A stretch of DNA of 64,000 nucleotides from a candidate division KSB1 bacterium (GCA_034506395.1 JAPDPQ010000011.1:62001-126000), one strand, 5' to 3'. Counted from the stretch's first letter, positions 35,815-45,182 are shown. Made by a program: numbers and translations. Notes: generated from the letters alone by a model not told the origin.

Positions 35815-36378
35815 TTATGATCGCGGTCCTAAATTGCCATCCACCTTTCCTTTGATTGGTTCAAAATTCATAAAATCGGCATGATGGACGATGACGGCCT
35901 CGGGGCAACGATAACCGCCATCCCCTTCTTTGGCGTGCACTGCGATGATATGGACCACTTTATCTGGCAGCCCATGCTTCATCGCCAGGCCAGCACCACT
36001 AAATGGATGCCTCAGCAATTTTCCAGTATCGCTTTTTTTCACCCCTTCAGGCGTGTGTTTGTACTCCAATATCTTGCCAACATCATGTAAGAGGCCACCA
36101 GAAATCAAAATATCGTCATCAATCTCATAGCTGTTGTTGTTGAACTGGCGAAGCTTCTGTGCTGCTGCTATCGCCACTTGAGTGACGCCTCTGGTATGAT
36201 CGACAATATTGATCGGGCAATTTGCGATTAGGAGTGTGAATGGAATTTCTTCCAGATCTGCCACATTCCATCCACCTATTTTTATGGCATCTTCCCACAC
36301 CGCCACTGTCTTATTCCGAAGCTCTTCATCTTTGATCAGATTGAATTCAGGCAATATCTTCAAGAGATCCTGTTTCAT
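35815..36378 (-). CDS. HD-domain hydrolase
   Basis: 187 residues, GGAGC before the ATG. The HD site is spread over IVDHTRGVTQVAIAAA, SGGLLHDVGKILEYKH (HD), HPFSGAGLAMKHGLP and HIIAVHAKEG, ending with VIVHHADFMNFEP, which matches small HDIG-type phosphohydrolases acting on nucleotides or phosphonates. No signal peptide. It stands alone between repeat-bearing spacers. Confidence 0.85.
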   Translation of the reverse strand: MKQDLLKILPEFNLIKDEELRNKTVAVWEDAIKIGGWNVADLEEIPFTLLIANCPINIVDHTRGVTQVAIAAAQKLRQFNNNSYEIDDDILISGGLLHDVGKILEYKHTPEGVKKSDTGKLLRHPFSGAGLAMKHGLPDKVVHIIAVHAKEGDGGYRCPEAVIVHHADFMNFEPIKGKVDGNLGPRS

Positions 36379-36996
36379 CTTCAGCTCCCATTATTTTGAG
36401 ACATCTTGCTACATTATCCATTTCAATTAAATTAGATTTCTGCAAAACGAATAGCAATTGCACGAATAGCGGTCGCTCCTTCGGATACAGAAGTCTCCTT
36501 GATTTCATAAAACGATAAGGGCAATCATGCTTGCCTCCGTAAACATAATATCAGAATTTCAAATGATGCAAAGGCTGCTGAAGTCCAAATTGGAGTTCAA
36601 ATTAACCATGTTTATGTGCAAGAACCAACATCGGCTAATCCCAGCATGGTTCGCGCTCGCTCAAGCCTCGTTGAGCTGTAAAGCGCTTATGGAATCGATT
36701 ACCAAGTCCACGATGGTATTTTGAATTGAAACTGAGTTACCGCGATTTAAAGGATGTCCGAAAATAGGCACTGATCCGTCGCTTACGAATTAGAGTCCCT
36801 CCGACTGCTAAATATTTCTAATAAAAACATCATTCCGAGCGAAGCGAGGAATCTATCAATGACTGAAAACCTGGGATTTCCAGATTCATCACTTCCTTTG
36901 GAATGAGCACTTTTTAGAAAAATCACTAATTCCGAACGAACTCTACTGACTATGGATCAAATCTCAACGAATTGGACTGCTCTTACAGGTTAGCGA
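36379..36996. repeat. Spacer with REP-like element and possible gene fragment
   Basis: 36832-36853 is a perfect ATTCCGAGCGAAGCGAGGAAT copy. About 36558-36680 (plus) reads a protein-like frame (VQIGVQINHVYVQEPTSANP) without a start codon, ending in TAA; it may be a decayed gene. Nothing else. Confidence 0.45.
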
Positions 36997-37842
36997 TCAG
37001 TCAGTTTTTTCATTTTTCGGATCGCCTGTTGAGTGTCTCGTCCTTTTTTCGTTCATGATTTTGAACTGGCGTCGGGCAAAAGTAAAAATATCGTTGCGCC
37101 GGCCGATTATTTGGATAGAAGGCCGATTTTTTTTCATGATCTCTTTTAGAGAAATTGCAGGATTTTTCTCATCGAAATCGCCTTGAATCACAAAGCCAAA
37201 ACTGCCAATTCCTCTTTCTTCACCAGGAAACGGCAGCGGGTCTGACCCAGCAATAATGGAAAATCCTTTTTTCCGAGCAAATCGAATCAATTTCGGTTCT
37301 GGCCAGAGATTGTGACGCAGCGAGGTTTCCCCAATAAAGATCTCCTCGACCGACCGTTGCTGCAATTGCTGCTCGATAACCTTGCCTCTTTGAAAAAACC
37401 ACTTGCCAGGCGCCCAATTTAAAGCAGGGATTCCACCAGTGGCCTTTACCGCTTCTATCACCTCATCCATTGTTTTTTCTCGATCGGCGATCTTGTAGTT
37501 TGAGATCAGCGAAAGCACCTCCAGCCCCTCTTTCGTCACCAACTGACGCCCAGCAAAAAGGTACAATCTGGGCTGGTTGTCTTTTCGCACGATGATGGTG
37601 AGTCGATCTCGAGATGGTTCGAATTGAATTCCATCACAATTATAGCGCGCTGGGGAATGATACATTCGGTCAAAAAAATTTGCATCGGAACGTTCGACCA
37701 ATAGCCAGATTGGAATAACAGAGGAACTCCTGCTTATTGAATTACTCGCTAAATTCTCGATCCCTTTCTCGACACAGGTTTTCAAATCATATACATCATA
37801 CAGATGAACATGTCCATCGATAGCCAAAGTTGCATTTCCCAT
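36997..37842 (-). CDS. Uncharacterised protein with PHP/amidohydrolase-like features
   Basis: 281 residues, GGAGA before the ATG. The first strand carries AIDGHVHLYDVYDL, an HxH metal-site-like motif, and the C-terminal part IIAGSDPLPFPGEE has an Asp where PHP and amidohydrolase folds place one. The middle has ALNWAPGKWFFQRGKV and EIFIGETSLRHNLWPEP. It fits a TIM-barrel or PHP-like metalloprotein but the family is not certain. It lies 84 bp downstream of pdxJ on the same strand. Confidence 0.68.
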   Translation of the reverse strand: MGNATLAIDGHVHLYDVYDLKTCVEKGIENLASNSISRSSSVIPIWLLVERSDANFFDRMYHSPARYNCDGIQFEPSRDRLTIIVRKDNQPRLYLFAGRQLVTKEGLEVLSLISNYKIADREKTMDEVIEAVKATGGIPALNWAPGKWFFQRGKVIEQQLQQRSVEEIFIGETSLRHNLWPEPKLIRFARKKGFSIIAGSDPLPFPGEERGIGSFGFVIQGDFDEKNPAISLKEIMKKNRPSIQIIGRRNDIFTFARRQFKIMNEKRTRHSTGDPKNEKTD

Positions 37843-37926
37843 GTTGCCGTCTCCTCACCTATTCGTTCATCATTCGGATATCTTCATACTAACGTCAAAT
37901 CCATTCATTAAATTTCAAATTCTATT

Positions 37927-38640
37927 TTATCGAATCAGAGCGATCATATCCCGAACCGCTTTCTCCATGCCGATCAATACAGCCCGCGAAATGATGGAGT
38001 GCCCGATATTAAGCTCTTCGATTTGCTTGATTCGGGCGATATCGACCACGTTTTGATAGTTCAATCCATGACCCGCGCTGACACCCAGTCCCAATTTGGC
38101 AGCGGTCATGGCCATTGAACGAATCCGTTCCAATTCTTCGACAACCTGATTCAAGTCGGTCGCATTGGCATAATTACCAGTATGCAGTTCGACGTAATCC
38201 GCTCCCAATTTGGCCGCTGCTTTGATTTGAGATACGTCCGGGTCGATGAAAAAGCTCACGACAATATTGTTGGCGCGCAAAGTAGAGGTGACTTCCTCAA
38301 GCCGATCAAAGTTGGCTGTGATGTCCAAACCGCCTTCGGTTGTCACCTCCTGTCGGCGCTCTGGTACCAAGGTGACCATATCAGGCAAAACCGAGATCGC
38401 TTTTTTCACCATTTCCTCCGTAGGTGCCATCTCCAAATTTAAATGGGTCTTCACAACTTGCCGCAGTAATGATAAATCGCGATCCTTTATATGACGGCGA
38501 TCCTCTCTCAAATGACACACAATCCCATCCGCTCCAGCCAATTCCGCCAAAACTGCTGCAGCGACAGGATCAGGTTCTCGGCCCCGACGCGCCTCTCGAA
38601 TCGTCGCAACATGATCAACATTCACGCCTAATCGCACCAT
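37927..38640 (-). CDS. pdxJ: Pyridoxine 5'-phosphate synthase
   Basis: 237 residues, GGGAGG before the ATG. A full-length Pdx[21 protein letters not shown] at the start, [84 protein letters not shown]. It condenses 1-deoxyxylulose 5-phosphate with 3-amino-2-oxopropyl phosphate to give pyridoxine phosphate, the last ring-forming step of the DXP-dependent vitamin B6 pathway in the cytoplasm. No pdxA nearby. Confidence 0.97.
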   Translation of the reverse strand: MVRLGVNVDHVATIREARRGREPDPVAAAVLAELAGADGIVCHLREDRRHIKDRDLSLLRQVVKTHLNLEMAPTEEMVKKAISVLPDMVTLVPERRQEVTTEGGLDITANFDRLEEVTSTLRANNIVVSFFIDPDVSQIKAAAKLGADYVELHTGNYANATDLNQVVEELERIRSMAMTAAKLGLGVSAGHGLNYQNVVDIARIKQIEELNIGHSIISRAVLIGMEKAVRDMIALIR

Positions 38641-38806
38641 AATTACCTCCCAAATTTTGGTCGGGTATAATCGCTGAACAAATCCACTTAATTAGCTCGG
38701 GTTGAGGATCCAATTTTCCACGCAAAAAACTGGTTAATTCAATTTGCCGCGAGCGATAGAGCACCAATCGCAGCAGGCGCTCGAAAACCATTTTTTTCTT
38801 GTCCAC
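38615..38806 (-). CDS. Possible small ORF upstream of pdxJ
   Basis: 63 residues from a GTG at 38806 or 58 from the ATG at 38791, ending 26 bp inside pdxJ. Basic N-terminus ([16 protein letters not shown]). No family recognised. The overlap could couple translation to pdxJ, but it may be chance. Confidence 0.25.
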   Translation of the reverse strand: MDKKKMVFERLLRLVLYRSRQIELTSFLRGKLDPQPELIKWICSAIIPDQNLGGNYGAIRREC

Positions 38807-39089
38807 CCTATCCCGGCCGAATTCATGCTATCAATTTTTAAAATTAATTATCATCAAAAATATTAAAAGGCTTCTGCATCAAGAATTGATTATGAACCAA
38901 AAGTTCGTTTAATTTGCGCATGTGGTGACATCCTGGGCTACTTTTTTCAACCATTTCTTAAATCCCATGGCGGACGAGTTATTAGCGATAGATAAAACAT
39001 TGTCACTTTGCAAAAGGCTAAATCTAAAATAGATTCATTTTCCACTAAAAATTTTAGCACTAAGCCGCTAGCTCAGCAATTGTTCGAGT

Positions 39090-40343
39090 TTACTGGATCA
39101 CCTCAGTAATTGGAACAATTTTAAAACCCTGTTTTTCTAATTTGGGAAGCTCTTCACTTAACACCTTAATCGTCTCTTCATATGGATGTCCAATCACAAT
39201 CGCCTTGCCTCGCTTTTGCGCAATCTTTGCAATAGCGGCAAGCTTCCCCCTTATATAATCCTTGTCCTCCCCTCTTTTTCGTTCCAAAAAGCCGTTGTTC
39301 ACTTCGTATTTAACATTTTTTTGTGACGCAATTTTCGGAACCACGCTATGAGCAGAAGTGTGGCTATCGATAAAAATCTTTTGGTTGTCTTTGACTTTTT
39401 TTAGAACGACTCCCATCACCCGTGCGTCTGCCGTGGCACGCGACCCCATGTGATTATTAATGGCCACTGCTCCTGGTATCGCATTAATGGCGTTTTCTAC
39501 TCGCTCAGCGATGACTGTATCTGGCAGGCTGGTCAAGATGGTAAAATCGCCTTGTTCGACTTTTTCTTCTTCGGCTTCCATGGGAAGGTGAATCATGTAG
39601 GCCTTCTGCTGCGCTCTTGCCAATTCGACTATCTTATTTGAATGCTTCTGCCCTGGGATGATTGAAACAGTGATATCATAATCCAAATTCAAAAATTGAT
39701 CGACGGTACTGTTGTCGTAATAGCCAAAATCGTCGATAATGATGGCTATTTTGCCCACTTTTCGCTCCAAACTGGGATTCTTCATGAAAACAACCGTGGC
39801 ATTCACTTTTTCACCCCGACCGATCACTATCGTGGCTTTTTCTGCCTTCAAATCTTCCTCGGACTTGAGCACTTCAAGATTCAACTTTTTGATCCGCTGG
39901 ATGATCTCCCAAATGACGGATACAGCAGCAACATCAGATGGAAGCTGAACAGTTGTTGTGTTGCCCGACTTTTTAATCCATCCGCTTTCGAGATTGAACG
40001 AGCGAAATACATCTTTCAGCAATTGGTCAAGCGCTTGATCGGTTGGAAGCTTATTGAGCTTTATCTCTGGAGGCTGCGGGATAATAGCAATAGTATCGGC
40101 TGGGGCAACCTTGCGACTTGGCCGCTGAACTGGGGGCGCCTCGCGTTTGGTAGGATGCCATAATAAACGATAGATGATAAAAACACTGATCGCGATGATG
40201 ACCAGTAAACGGATGGCTCGAGCCACTGTCTCCAAAAGCGCTGCTTTTTGATCTGAACGATGCTTCTTTGACGCCAATCGGGTGATTCGCTTCCGTGCGG
40301 TGGATTTACTAATTTTTCGTCGATCAGGATATTTCTTTCTCAT
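39090..40343 (-). CDS. Divergent polysaccharide deacetylase (YibQ family)
   Basis: 417 residues. A basic cytoplasmic tail (1-40), one membrane helix (AIRLLVIIAISVFIIYRLLW near 43-63), a linker, then a deacetylase-like domain from about 195: IAIIIDDFGYYDNSTVDQFL (DD), YMIHLPMEAEE, AINNHMGSRATADARVM (NHMGS), FIDSHTSAHSV and IVIGHPYEETI. This is the divergent polysaccharide deacetylase group of envelope proteins, acting in the periplasm on an unknown glycan. It follows a lipoprotein gene by 17 bp. Confidence 0.9.
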   Translation of the reverse strand: MRKKYPDRRKISKSTARKRITRLASKKHRSDQKAALLETVARAIRLLVIIAISVFIIYRLLWHPTKREAPPVQRPSRKVAPADTIAIIPQPPEIKLNKLPTDQALDQLLKDVFRSFNLESGWIKKSGNTTTVQLPSDVAAVSVIWEIIQRIKKLNLEVLKSEEDLKAEKATIVIGRGEKVNATVVFMKNPSLERKVGKIAIIIDDFGYYDNSTVDQFLNLDYDITVSIIPGQKHSNKIVELARAQQKAYMIHLPMEAEEEKVEQGDFTILTSLPDTVIAERVENAINAIPGAVAINNHMGSRATADARVMGVVLKKVKDNQKIFIDSHTSAHSVVPKIASQKNVKYEVNNGFLERKRGEDKDYIRGKLAAIAKIAQKRGKAIVIGHPYEETIKVLSEELPKLEKQGFKIVPITEVIQ

Positions 40344-40360
40344 CGGCTGTCTCTTTGTCC

Positions 40361-40966
40361 TTAAATGAAATTTGCCTTAATCGTACTCCAGGACGGAATC
40401 CGCGCGCTGGATGGATCGATCTGAGTTTCAAAATCGTGCCAACGACTGATCATCCAATATCCATAACGTTTGATGAAGACAAAATTGGCGTGGCCTCGGG
40501 CAGTCATCGGGTAGCTTGCTGCATATTGATGATGAACCTCTAACACATAATCCGCTCGAATCATTGCCGAATCTGGAAATTCATTGCGCTGAATATTGGA
40601 AAATGTCAATGCGCGCAATGAATCGTTTGGGATTGCGGTGAGCAATTTATTGATGTATGATTGCTCATGCGCGAGCGACCATTGTTCAAATATTCCTGCA
40701 TTCACTGTGGCTTGATACTGATCTGGGATAAAGCGAAATAAACTTGCCGAATCGACCAAACATTTCATGTAATTTTCAACGTTTCTCTCCTGAATCGCTG
40801 TCCGCATATTTTGCAGCACAATGATTGGATCCGTCGGCAACTGCCAAGTCGATCGACTTTGAGTGGGAGGCTCAGCCTCTCGAGTCGCAAATGGATTCTG
40901 GCATGAAATTATGAGAACCCCACACCCAAACATTACTATCCATATAGCTAATCTTATCTTTTTCAT
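40361..40966 (-). CDS. Small lipoprotein
   Basis: 201 residues. Signal peptide with lipobox VLIISC near residue 22, then a Pro/Thr-rich linker. The domain from about 45 (DPIIVLQNMRTAIQERNVEN YMKCL) and its ending (GHANFVFIKRYGYWMISRWHD) resemble NTF2/SnoaL-like proteins. Probably first gene of a two-gene unit with the deacetylase. Confidence 0.72.
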   Translation of the reverse strand: MKKIRLAIWIVMFGCGVLIISCQNPFATREAEPPTQSRSTWQLPTDPIIVLQNMRTAIQERNVENYMKCLVDSASLFRFIPDQYQATVNAGIFEQWSLAHEQSYINKLLTAIPNDSLRALTFSNIQRNEFPDSAMIRADYVLEVHHQYAASYPMTARGHANFVFIKRYGYWMISRWHDFETQIDPSSARIPSWSTIKANFI

Positions 40967-41457
40967 AAAGCCCCATTTGATTCTGCAAGAGGCGCTTCAG
41001 TAAGTTTTATTCACAATTTCTCGATTTTTGCACAGAGTCGATCTTAGGTCGCTCGATGTTACTATAAATTTCCTCCCACGAATCTTAGCCAAACCTCATG
41101 TTCATGGGAAAGCTGACGCAATGAATTTGACCCTCATCTGTTTCACAATATTTGACAACGCCCTATCAATTCACCAATGGAACAATCCTTATGGTGTCGC
41201 CCAATTTTTCCCTGGGGTAATCCGAGTTGATTATCGCATTTTTTCGGCTCAATAATATAAAATAATTCGATAACTTTAGCAAGCACAAAATTGACAATTA
41301 TCAAATCTTTCATTTTTGATAATCTTGGCCTGTTGACTGAATCTCTGTTTCTATACTCATCAACAACAATTCTCCAACAAACGCCAATTCTATCAAATGG
41401 CTCTTTGTCTGGTCTGAAGTTGCGAATCCACTTGAATGCAATTATGTTGCTCAATTG
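40967..41457. other. Non-coding spacer
   Basis: Upstream region of the lipoprotein gene. No gene found; the frame at 41143-41454 lacks any family features. Confidence 0.4.
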
Positions 41458-41497
41458 AAATAAAAATGCCAGGCCCCGGTGATGGTTCCTGGCATTT
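41458..41497 (-). terminator. Rho-independent terminator of the sigma/anti-sigma operon
   Basis: Minus strand stem AAATGCCAGG / CCTGGCATTT with a 14-base loop, followed by a T-rich tract (TTATTTC). It lies 70 bp beyond the TPR protein stop. Confidence 0.85.
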
Positions 41498-41566
41498 CAT
41501 CCATGCGAGGAGATTAATTTATATTTGAGGCGGGATTTACTTTATTAGGAATTTAATGCACAAAAT

Positions 41567-42403
41567 TTACTCATTTCTAAGTTCCGATAATTTCATCAAT
41601 AAATTTCTCGATTGCTCCTTATATTCTCCTTCAATCATCGAGAGATCTGTTAGCAATTTGATCGCTTTTTCAGCCTCATTGATCTTCAGATAGGCATTTG
41701 CTAAATACCAATTTGATTTTTCTAACAAGAGTTGGTTATTTTGTTCTTGGCTTAAATCTGCCGCAATTTCAAGATATCTGACACCATTTTTAAAGTCGTT
41801 CTGCATTAGGTGGCTCACCCCTAAATAGAAATGGCCGAAAGGATCATCTGTCTTTCTTCGGACAAAGGAATCCAATTTCTGAATTGCCAATTGATAATTC
41901 TTTTCTTGATAATATTTCATCCCTTGATCATATAATGTTTGTGCCGATGAGAATTCATCCGCAAATTCGCTCGCTTTTCCGCCGATATAGGATGCACTTT
42001 CTATGATTGCTAAGCGCGAAAAATCTTTCTTAAATGGTTTTGCGACGATTAAAATGAAAAGCACCGCTGCTGTCACTGGGACTAACACCCGCACCGCTGG
42101 AATTTTTATCCAATTTTGAAACAGCTCGCACACGTATTTTAAAAATTCCATTAGAGACGTTATAATTATGCTGTAGGCTTTCCGAACCAATGTGAGATTT
42201 GATTCTCTTGACTGCACAGCATCTAAAAATAGATGAGGTTCTTGCTCTAACAATGCTGAGACTTCGCTCATTCGATAGACCTCTTCAAAACAGGCATCAC
42301 AATCTAAGAGATGTTCCTCAACCCGAAATCTTTCTTCTTCTTCCAATAGATTGAATTGATAAAGACTTACCAATCGGCGCATTTTTGGATCTTTGCATTT
42401 CAT
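41567..42403 (-). CDS. Membrane-bound zinc-finger anti-sigma-like protein with TPR
   Basis: 278 residues. The zinc finger His31-x3-Cys35-x2-Cys38 (HLLDCDACFEE) is the zf-HC2 anti-sigma signature. A membrane helix lies near 106-123 (VLVPVTAAVLFILIVA), and the outer part has about three TPR units (YYQEKNYQLAIQKLDSFVRR, FGHFYLGVSHLMQNDFKNGVRYLE, WYLANAYLKINEAEKAIKLL). It should hold the neighbouring sigma factor at the inner membrane and release it on an envelope signal. It starts one base after the sigma gene stop. Confidence 0.85.
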   Translation of the reverse strand: MKCKDPKMRRLVSLYQFNLLEEEERFRVEEHLLDCDACFEEVYRMSEVSALLEQEPHLFLDAVQSRESNLTLVRKAYSIIITSLMEFLKYVCELFQNWIKIPAVRVLVPVTAAVLFILIVAKPFKKDFSRLAIIESASYIGGKASEFADEFSSAQTLYDQGMKYYQEKNYQLAIQKLDSFVRRKTDDPFGHFYLGVSHLMQNDFKNGVRYLEIAADLSQEQNNQLLLEKSNWYLANAYLKINEAEKAIKLLTDLSMIEGEYKEQSRNLLMKLSELRNE

Positions 42404-42404
42404 C

Positions 42405-42836
42405 TTAAATGGCTCCTCGTTTCTCCAGTTTTTCTCGTAGCTTCTTCCGTCCCCGAAACACCGTCACATCGAGCGCCGTGCGAGAGATACCCAGTTTTTT
42501 CTGGATCTCCTCTCCTGTATACCCTTCCAGTTTTAATCGAAAAATTGCCTTTTCTTTATCAGTTAATTCATTTAAAGCTCGCCACAGTTCTGAGGATAAT
42601 TCCACCGATGCTACCTGTTCTTCCGTCGAATGAACCGTTTGATGCAGTTTCATTACCTCATTTAAATGTTCACCTAAAATATTTTGTCGCCGAGTTTTCG
42701 TCCGATAATCTCCATTCATCACCCGGTCTAAAATCCCATAAGCCCAGGGCAAAATTCCTTTCTCAAAATCAATACCACGATACTTTTCATAGATGATGAT
42801 AAGAGCTTCTTGAACGTAATCCTCATTCGTTCGCAT
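42405..42836 (-). CDS. ECF-type sigma factor, C-terminal part
   Basis: 143 residues. It begins in the middle of region 2 (NEDYVQEALIIIYEKY, the usual AED-x-VQEA helix), has PWAYGILDRVMNGDYR (region 2.3/2.4) and a complete region 4 (LTDKEKAIFRLKLEGYTGEE, LGISRTALDVTVFRGRKKL). The start of region 2 is missing here but is encoded, in another frame, at the end of the upstream frame 42823-43245. Restoring one frame needs a single-base shift, and an A7 run at 42854-42860 is the obvious spot. See the finding on the split sigma factor. Confidence 0.83.
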   Translation of the reverse strand: MRTNEDYVQEALIIIYEKYRGIDFEKGILPWAYGILDRVMNGDYRTKTRRQNILGEHLNEVMKLHQTVHSTEEQVASVELSSELWRALNELTDKEKAIFRLKLEGYTGEEIQKKLGISRTALDVTVFRGRKKLREKLEKRGAI

Positions 42837-43245
42837 ATTGACTGTGTTTTCCTCTTTTTTTGGTAGCTCGTTCGATCAGCTTGTCTCGAAGAATCGTCAG
42901 GAGCAAATGCTCTGCCTCTTTATTGCCTCGTTTTGCAATAGCGGCCAACCAATTAGTGATGCAAGTATCGAATACGTGATGAAGAACATTCATGACTTGG
43001 ACTAATGAAAAATTGGGCTTGCAGAGCGGACACCATTTCTGCACTTCTTGGATAGCATACCGACATATTTCGTCTGTCATCTCTTCATGATCAAATTCAT
43101 TGATCAATATCGGATACTTCCGCAACTCCAGTGCGATTAACTTAGAGAATCTTACTGATAATTTTTGATAAAATTCTCTCTGCGCTTCGGCATCCCCCGC
43201 AACAGCAGCACTGACAAGTTGTTTCATTTCTGTTGTATTTAACAT
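42823..43245 (-). CDS. N-terminal part of the split sigma factor
   Basis: 140 residues ending with TGA 14 bp inside the next frame. Its first 60 residues look like a degenerate sigma region-2 start (LVSAAVAGDAEAQREFYQKL), followed by a WCPLCKP Cys pair; residues about 112-140 (AEHLLLTILRDKLIERATKK, then RGKHSQYANE) look like the first helix of a proper region 2 that continues in the downstream gene as DYVQEALI. It may be a real separate protein, but a broken single gene of about 280 residues is more likely. Confidence 0.6.
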   Translation of the reverse strand: MLNTTEMKQLVSAAVAGDAEAQREFYQKLSVRFSKLIALELRKYPILINEFDHEEMTDEICRYAIQEVQKWCPLCKPNFSLVQVMNVLHHVFDTCITNWLAAIAKRGNKEAEHLLLTILRDKLIERATKKRGKHSQYANE

Positions 43246-43678
43246 ATTCGTATTTTACAAAAAAAATTCAAAAAAGCAAGAAAAATATTTGAAAGCGAAA
43301 TCACACTGGTGTTAATTTGATGATAAAATTAATAAGCGGAGACAATTTGCTCAATTAAAAAATCAAATAAATTAGCAAGCAATTGATAATAGAAAGCAGA
43401 AAACCAATGGATTGGTGGAGTTCTTATTGGTGGAATGTAGCGAATTGAAATGATGAATTGGCAATCTGAATTGATGCGCCCAATTGCGGTCAAATTTTCG
43501 ACCAAGATCGAAAATTGTCTCTTACTATTCGTGTTCTCTGAATCTCATTTTGTCTAAAATATTTGCCCCAGCGTTAAAAGCATCCACTTGTTCAAATGTA
43601 CGAATTGTAGAAAGAGGTTATCCAGACCGAGAAATCATTCAGCAGTCAATTGGGATGAAAAAAAAGAACGCTTTTGAC
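43246..43678. other. Non-coding spacer ahead of the sigma operon
   Basis: AT-rich; it should hold the sigma operon promoter, but no box stands out. Confidence 0.35.
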
Positions 43679-44020
43679 TCAATTTTCACCTTCTTTCGCG
43701 ATGGTGAGATAAGCATAGGCATTGAAGCCAGCAAGGGCTTGTACGGCACGGTCGGATGCATTAATGATTTTCACATCTCCATCCTTTGAACGGACTTTAG
43801 CAGTTGCTTCGATAATTGTGGCAATAAAATCTGGCGAAGGATCTTCAATATGGGTCATATCAAGGAGAATTTTATAATAGCAATTCTTAAAACATTTGCT
43901 AAAGGCCGCAGTCAAATAGGGCGTTAGGAGCTTATGATTGATCGGTGGCAGAAATTTGATCTTGATGATATCGCGATTTTTCCCAAGTCTCTCAAGAATG
44001 ATTTTTTGATTGTCAGACAT
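43679..44020 (-). CDS. STAS-domain protein (anti-sigma antagonist-like)
   Basis: 113 residues. Strand-helix order and KILLDMTHIEDPSPDFIATI fit a STAS domain; in SpoIIAA-type antagonists a Ser sits at the loop after the DM-x-x-IE, and Ser67 or a neighbour (DPSPDF) is a possible phosphorylation site. The C-terminal NASDRAVQALAGFNAYAYLTI matches the usual last helix. An RsbW-like kinase occurs far away at 60.9 kb. A CGCTCA-TTC-AGTTCA repeat lies about 90 bp upstream. Confidence 0.77.
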   Translation of the reverse strand: MSDNQKIILERLGKNRDIIKIKFLPPINHKLLTPYLTAAFSKCFKNCYYKILLDMTHIEDPSPDFIATIIEATAKVRSKDGDVKIINASDRAVQALAGFNAYAYLTIAKEGEN

Positions 44021-44109
44021 CTGTGTGAATCGATTTGTCTTAAGTTAGAAATTTGATCGGTCCGGTTTTGAAAGTCCGATCCGAGAATTGATTCGACCTT
44101 CAAAAGAAA

Positions 44110-44124
44110 TGAACTGAATGAGCG
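44110..44124 (-). promoter_or_regulatory. Operator-like direct repeat upstream of the STAS gene
   Basis: Minus strand CGCTCA-TTC-AGTTCA, period 9, located 11 bp after a TATATT (44141-44136). It resembles the repeats at 13.2-13.35 kb. Confidence 0.4.
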
Positions 44125-44157
44125 TTGTGCTACCTAATATATAACCAAAAAATGGCG

Positions 44158-44205
44158 GACCGGTCGTTGGTGCTGTTAAATCGCTATTTTCAGAAACGAC
44201 CGGTC
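44158..44205 (-). terminator. 11-bp inverted repeat, likely terminator of the prenyltransferase operon
   Basis: GACCGGTCGTT / AACGACCGGTC arms (44158-44168, 44195-44205) with a 26-base loop; on the minus strand CGCCATTTTTT follows. The position, 47 bp after the UbiA stop, fits termination, although the loop is long. Confidence 0.5.
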
Positions 44206-44251
44206 TATCGAAAATGGATACCTATCGGTTTGAAATGCTAAAAAATTCTTG

Positions 44252-45166
44252 TTAGATGATCCGGTCCAGGAAAAAGCTGATAATTAATAGCAAACCGGTG
44301 AACAGATGATTCATGATAGTTCCAGCATTAGCTGGTACCAATTTCAAACTATTATTATAATTTTGTTGTGCTATTCGAATCGACTTTAAGGCTAATGGCA
44401 TGGTGAGCAGGGCGATTAATGAAATTGGCGGAAGTATATCTATAACGACAGCAACGACCACAATCACGTAGGTCAATAGCATGATTAAGATGTAGCCAGA
44501 AACCGCTTGCTTCTTTCCCAGTCGAACCACAAGGTGATTTTTGCCGACCGCTTGATCAGCTTTGGCATCCTGAAATTCGTTAATGTAGAGCACCGCAGTT
44601 ATTAGCAAGGCGACAGGGAGTGATGCAATGATCGGCACCCAAGAAAAAATGCCGGTTTGGACATAAAATGCACCAAAGGTCATCAGGATACCGAAATTTA
44701 TTCCGATCAGTGCCTCGCCCACGCCGCGGCCTACCAGGTTGATGCGGGGGAAAACGTAAAAAATTGCAGAGAAAACCCCAAAAACACCTATCGCTAGGAT
44801 CACCCAGCCAAGTCTATAAGCAAGATATAAACCAATGCAGCTGCCGAGAAATAGGCATACCATCGCTTCTACCAACACCTCTCTGGGGGTAAGCAGGCCT
44901 TGTTGAATTAGCCTACTCCCTCCAGTAAAAGGTCGGACGTACTCTTCATTGATCACGTCATTGCTCGAAAGGTGGTCGAAATAATCATTGATCACATTGG
45001 CTCCAGCATGCAAAAAAATGCCGCCGATGAGCGCCAGGATGAAATGGACCCAATGAAACTGTTGTGTCATATTAAAAGCAATGACCGAACCCAACACGAT
45101 CGGCACGATTGTGGCGCTAAAGAAGGGAGCACGAACCTCCAGCAGGAAGTACTTCACCTTTTGCAT
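44252..45166 (-). CDS. UbiA-family prenyltransferase (MenA-like)
   Basis: 304 residues from ATG 45166 (TGGAGG upstream). Eight or nine membrane helices. The two Asp motifs of the family are present: NVINDYFDHLSSND near residue 58 and INEFQDAKADQAVGK near 190, which bind the prenyl diphosphate through Mg. PFTGGSRLIQQGLL after the first motif is typical of 1,4-dihydroxy-2-naphthoate prenyltransferases, so menaquinone synthesis is possible, but no other men gene is present. It lies 16 bp after a B12 radical SAM gene, suggesting a shared pathway. Confidence 0.88.
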   Translation of the reverse strand: MQKVKYFLLEVRAPFFSATIVPIVLGSVIAFNMTQQFHWVHFILALIGGIFLHAGANVINDYFDHLSSNDVINEEYVRPFTGGSRLIQQGLLTPREVLVEAMVCLFLGSCIGLYLAYRLGWVILAIGVFGVFSAIFYVFPRINLVGRGVGEALIGINFGILMTFGAFYVQTGIFSWVPIIASLPVALLITAVLYINEFQDAKADQAVGKNHLVVRLGKKQAVSGYILIMLLTYVIVVVAVVIDILPPISLIALLTMPLALKSIRIAQQNYNNSLKLVPANAGTIMNHLFTGLLLIISFFLDRII

Positions 45167-45182
45167 TTCCTCATTCCTCCAG

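Noticed and set aside
42854-42860. Classical -1 slippery heptamer in the split sigma factor
   Set aside because: The frame change needed is +1 (or a one-base deletion), and the codon phase of the A run does not fit X-XXY-YYZ.
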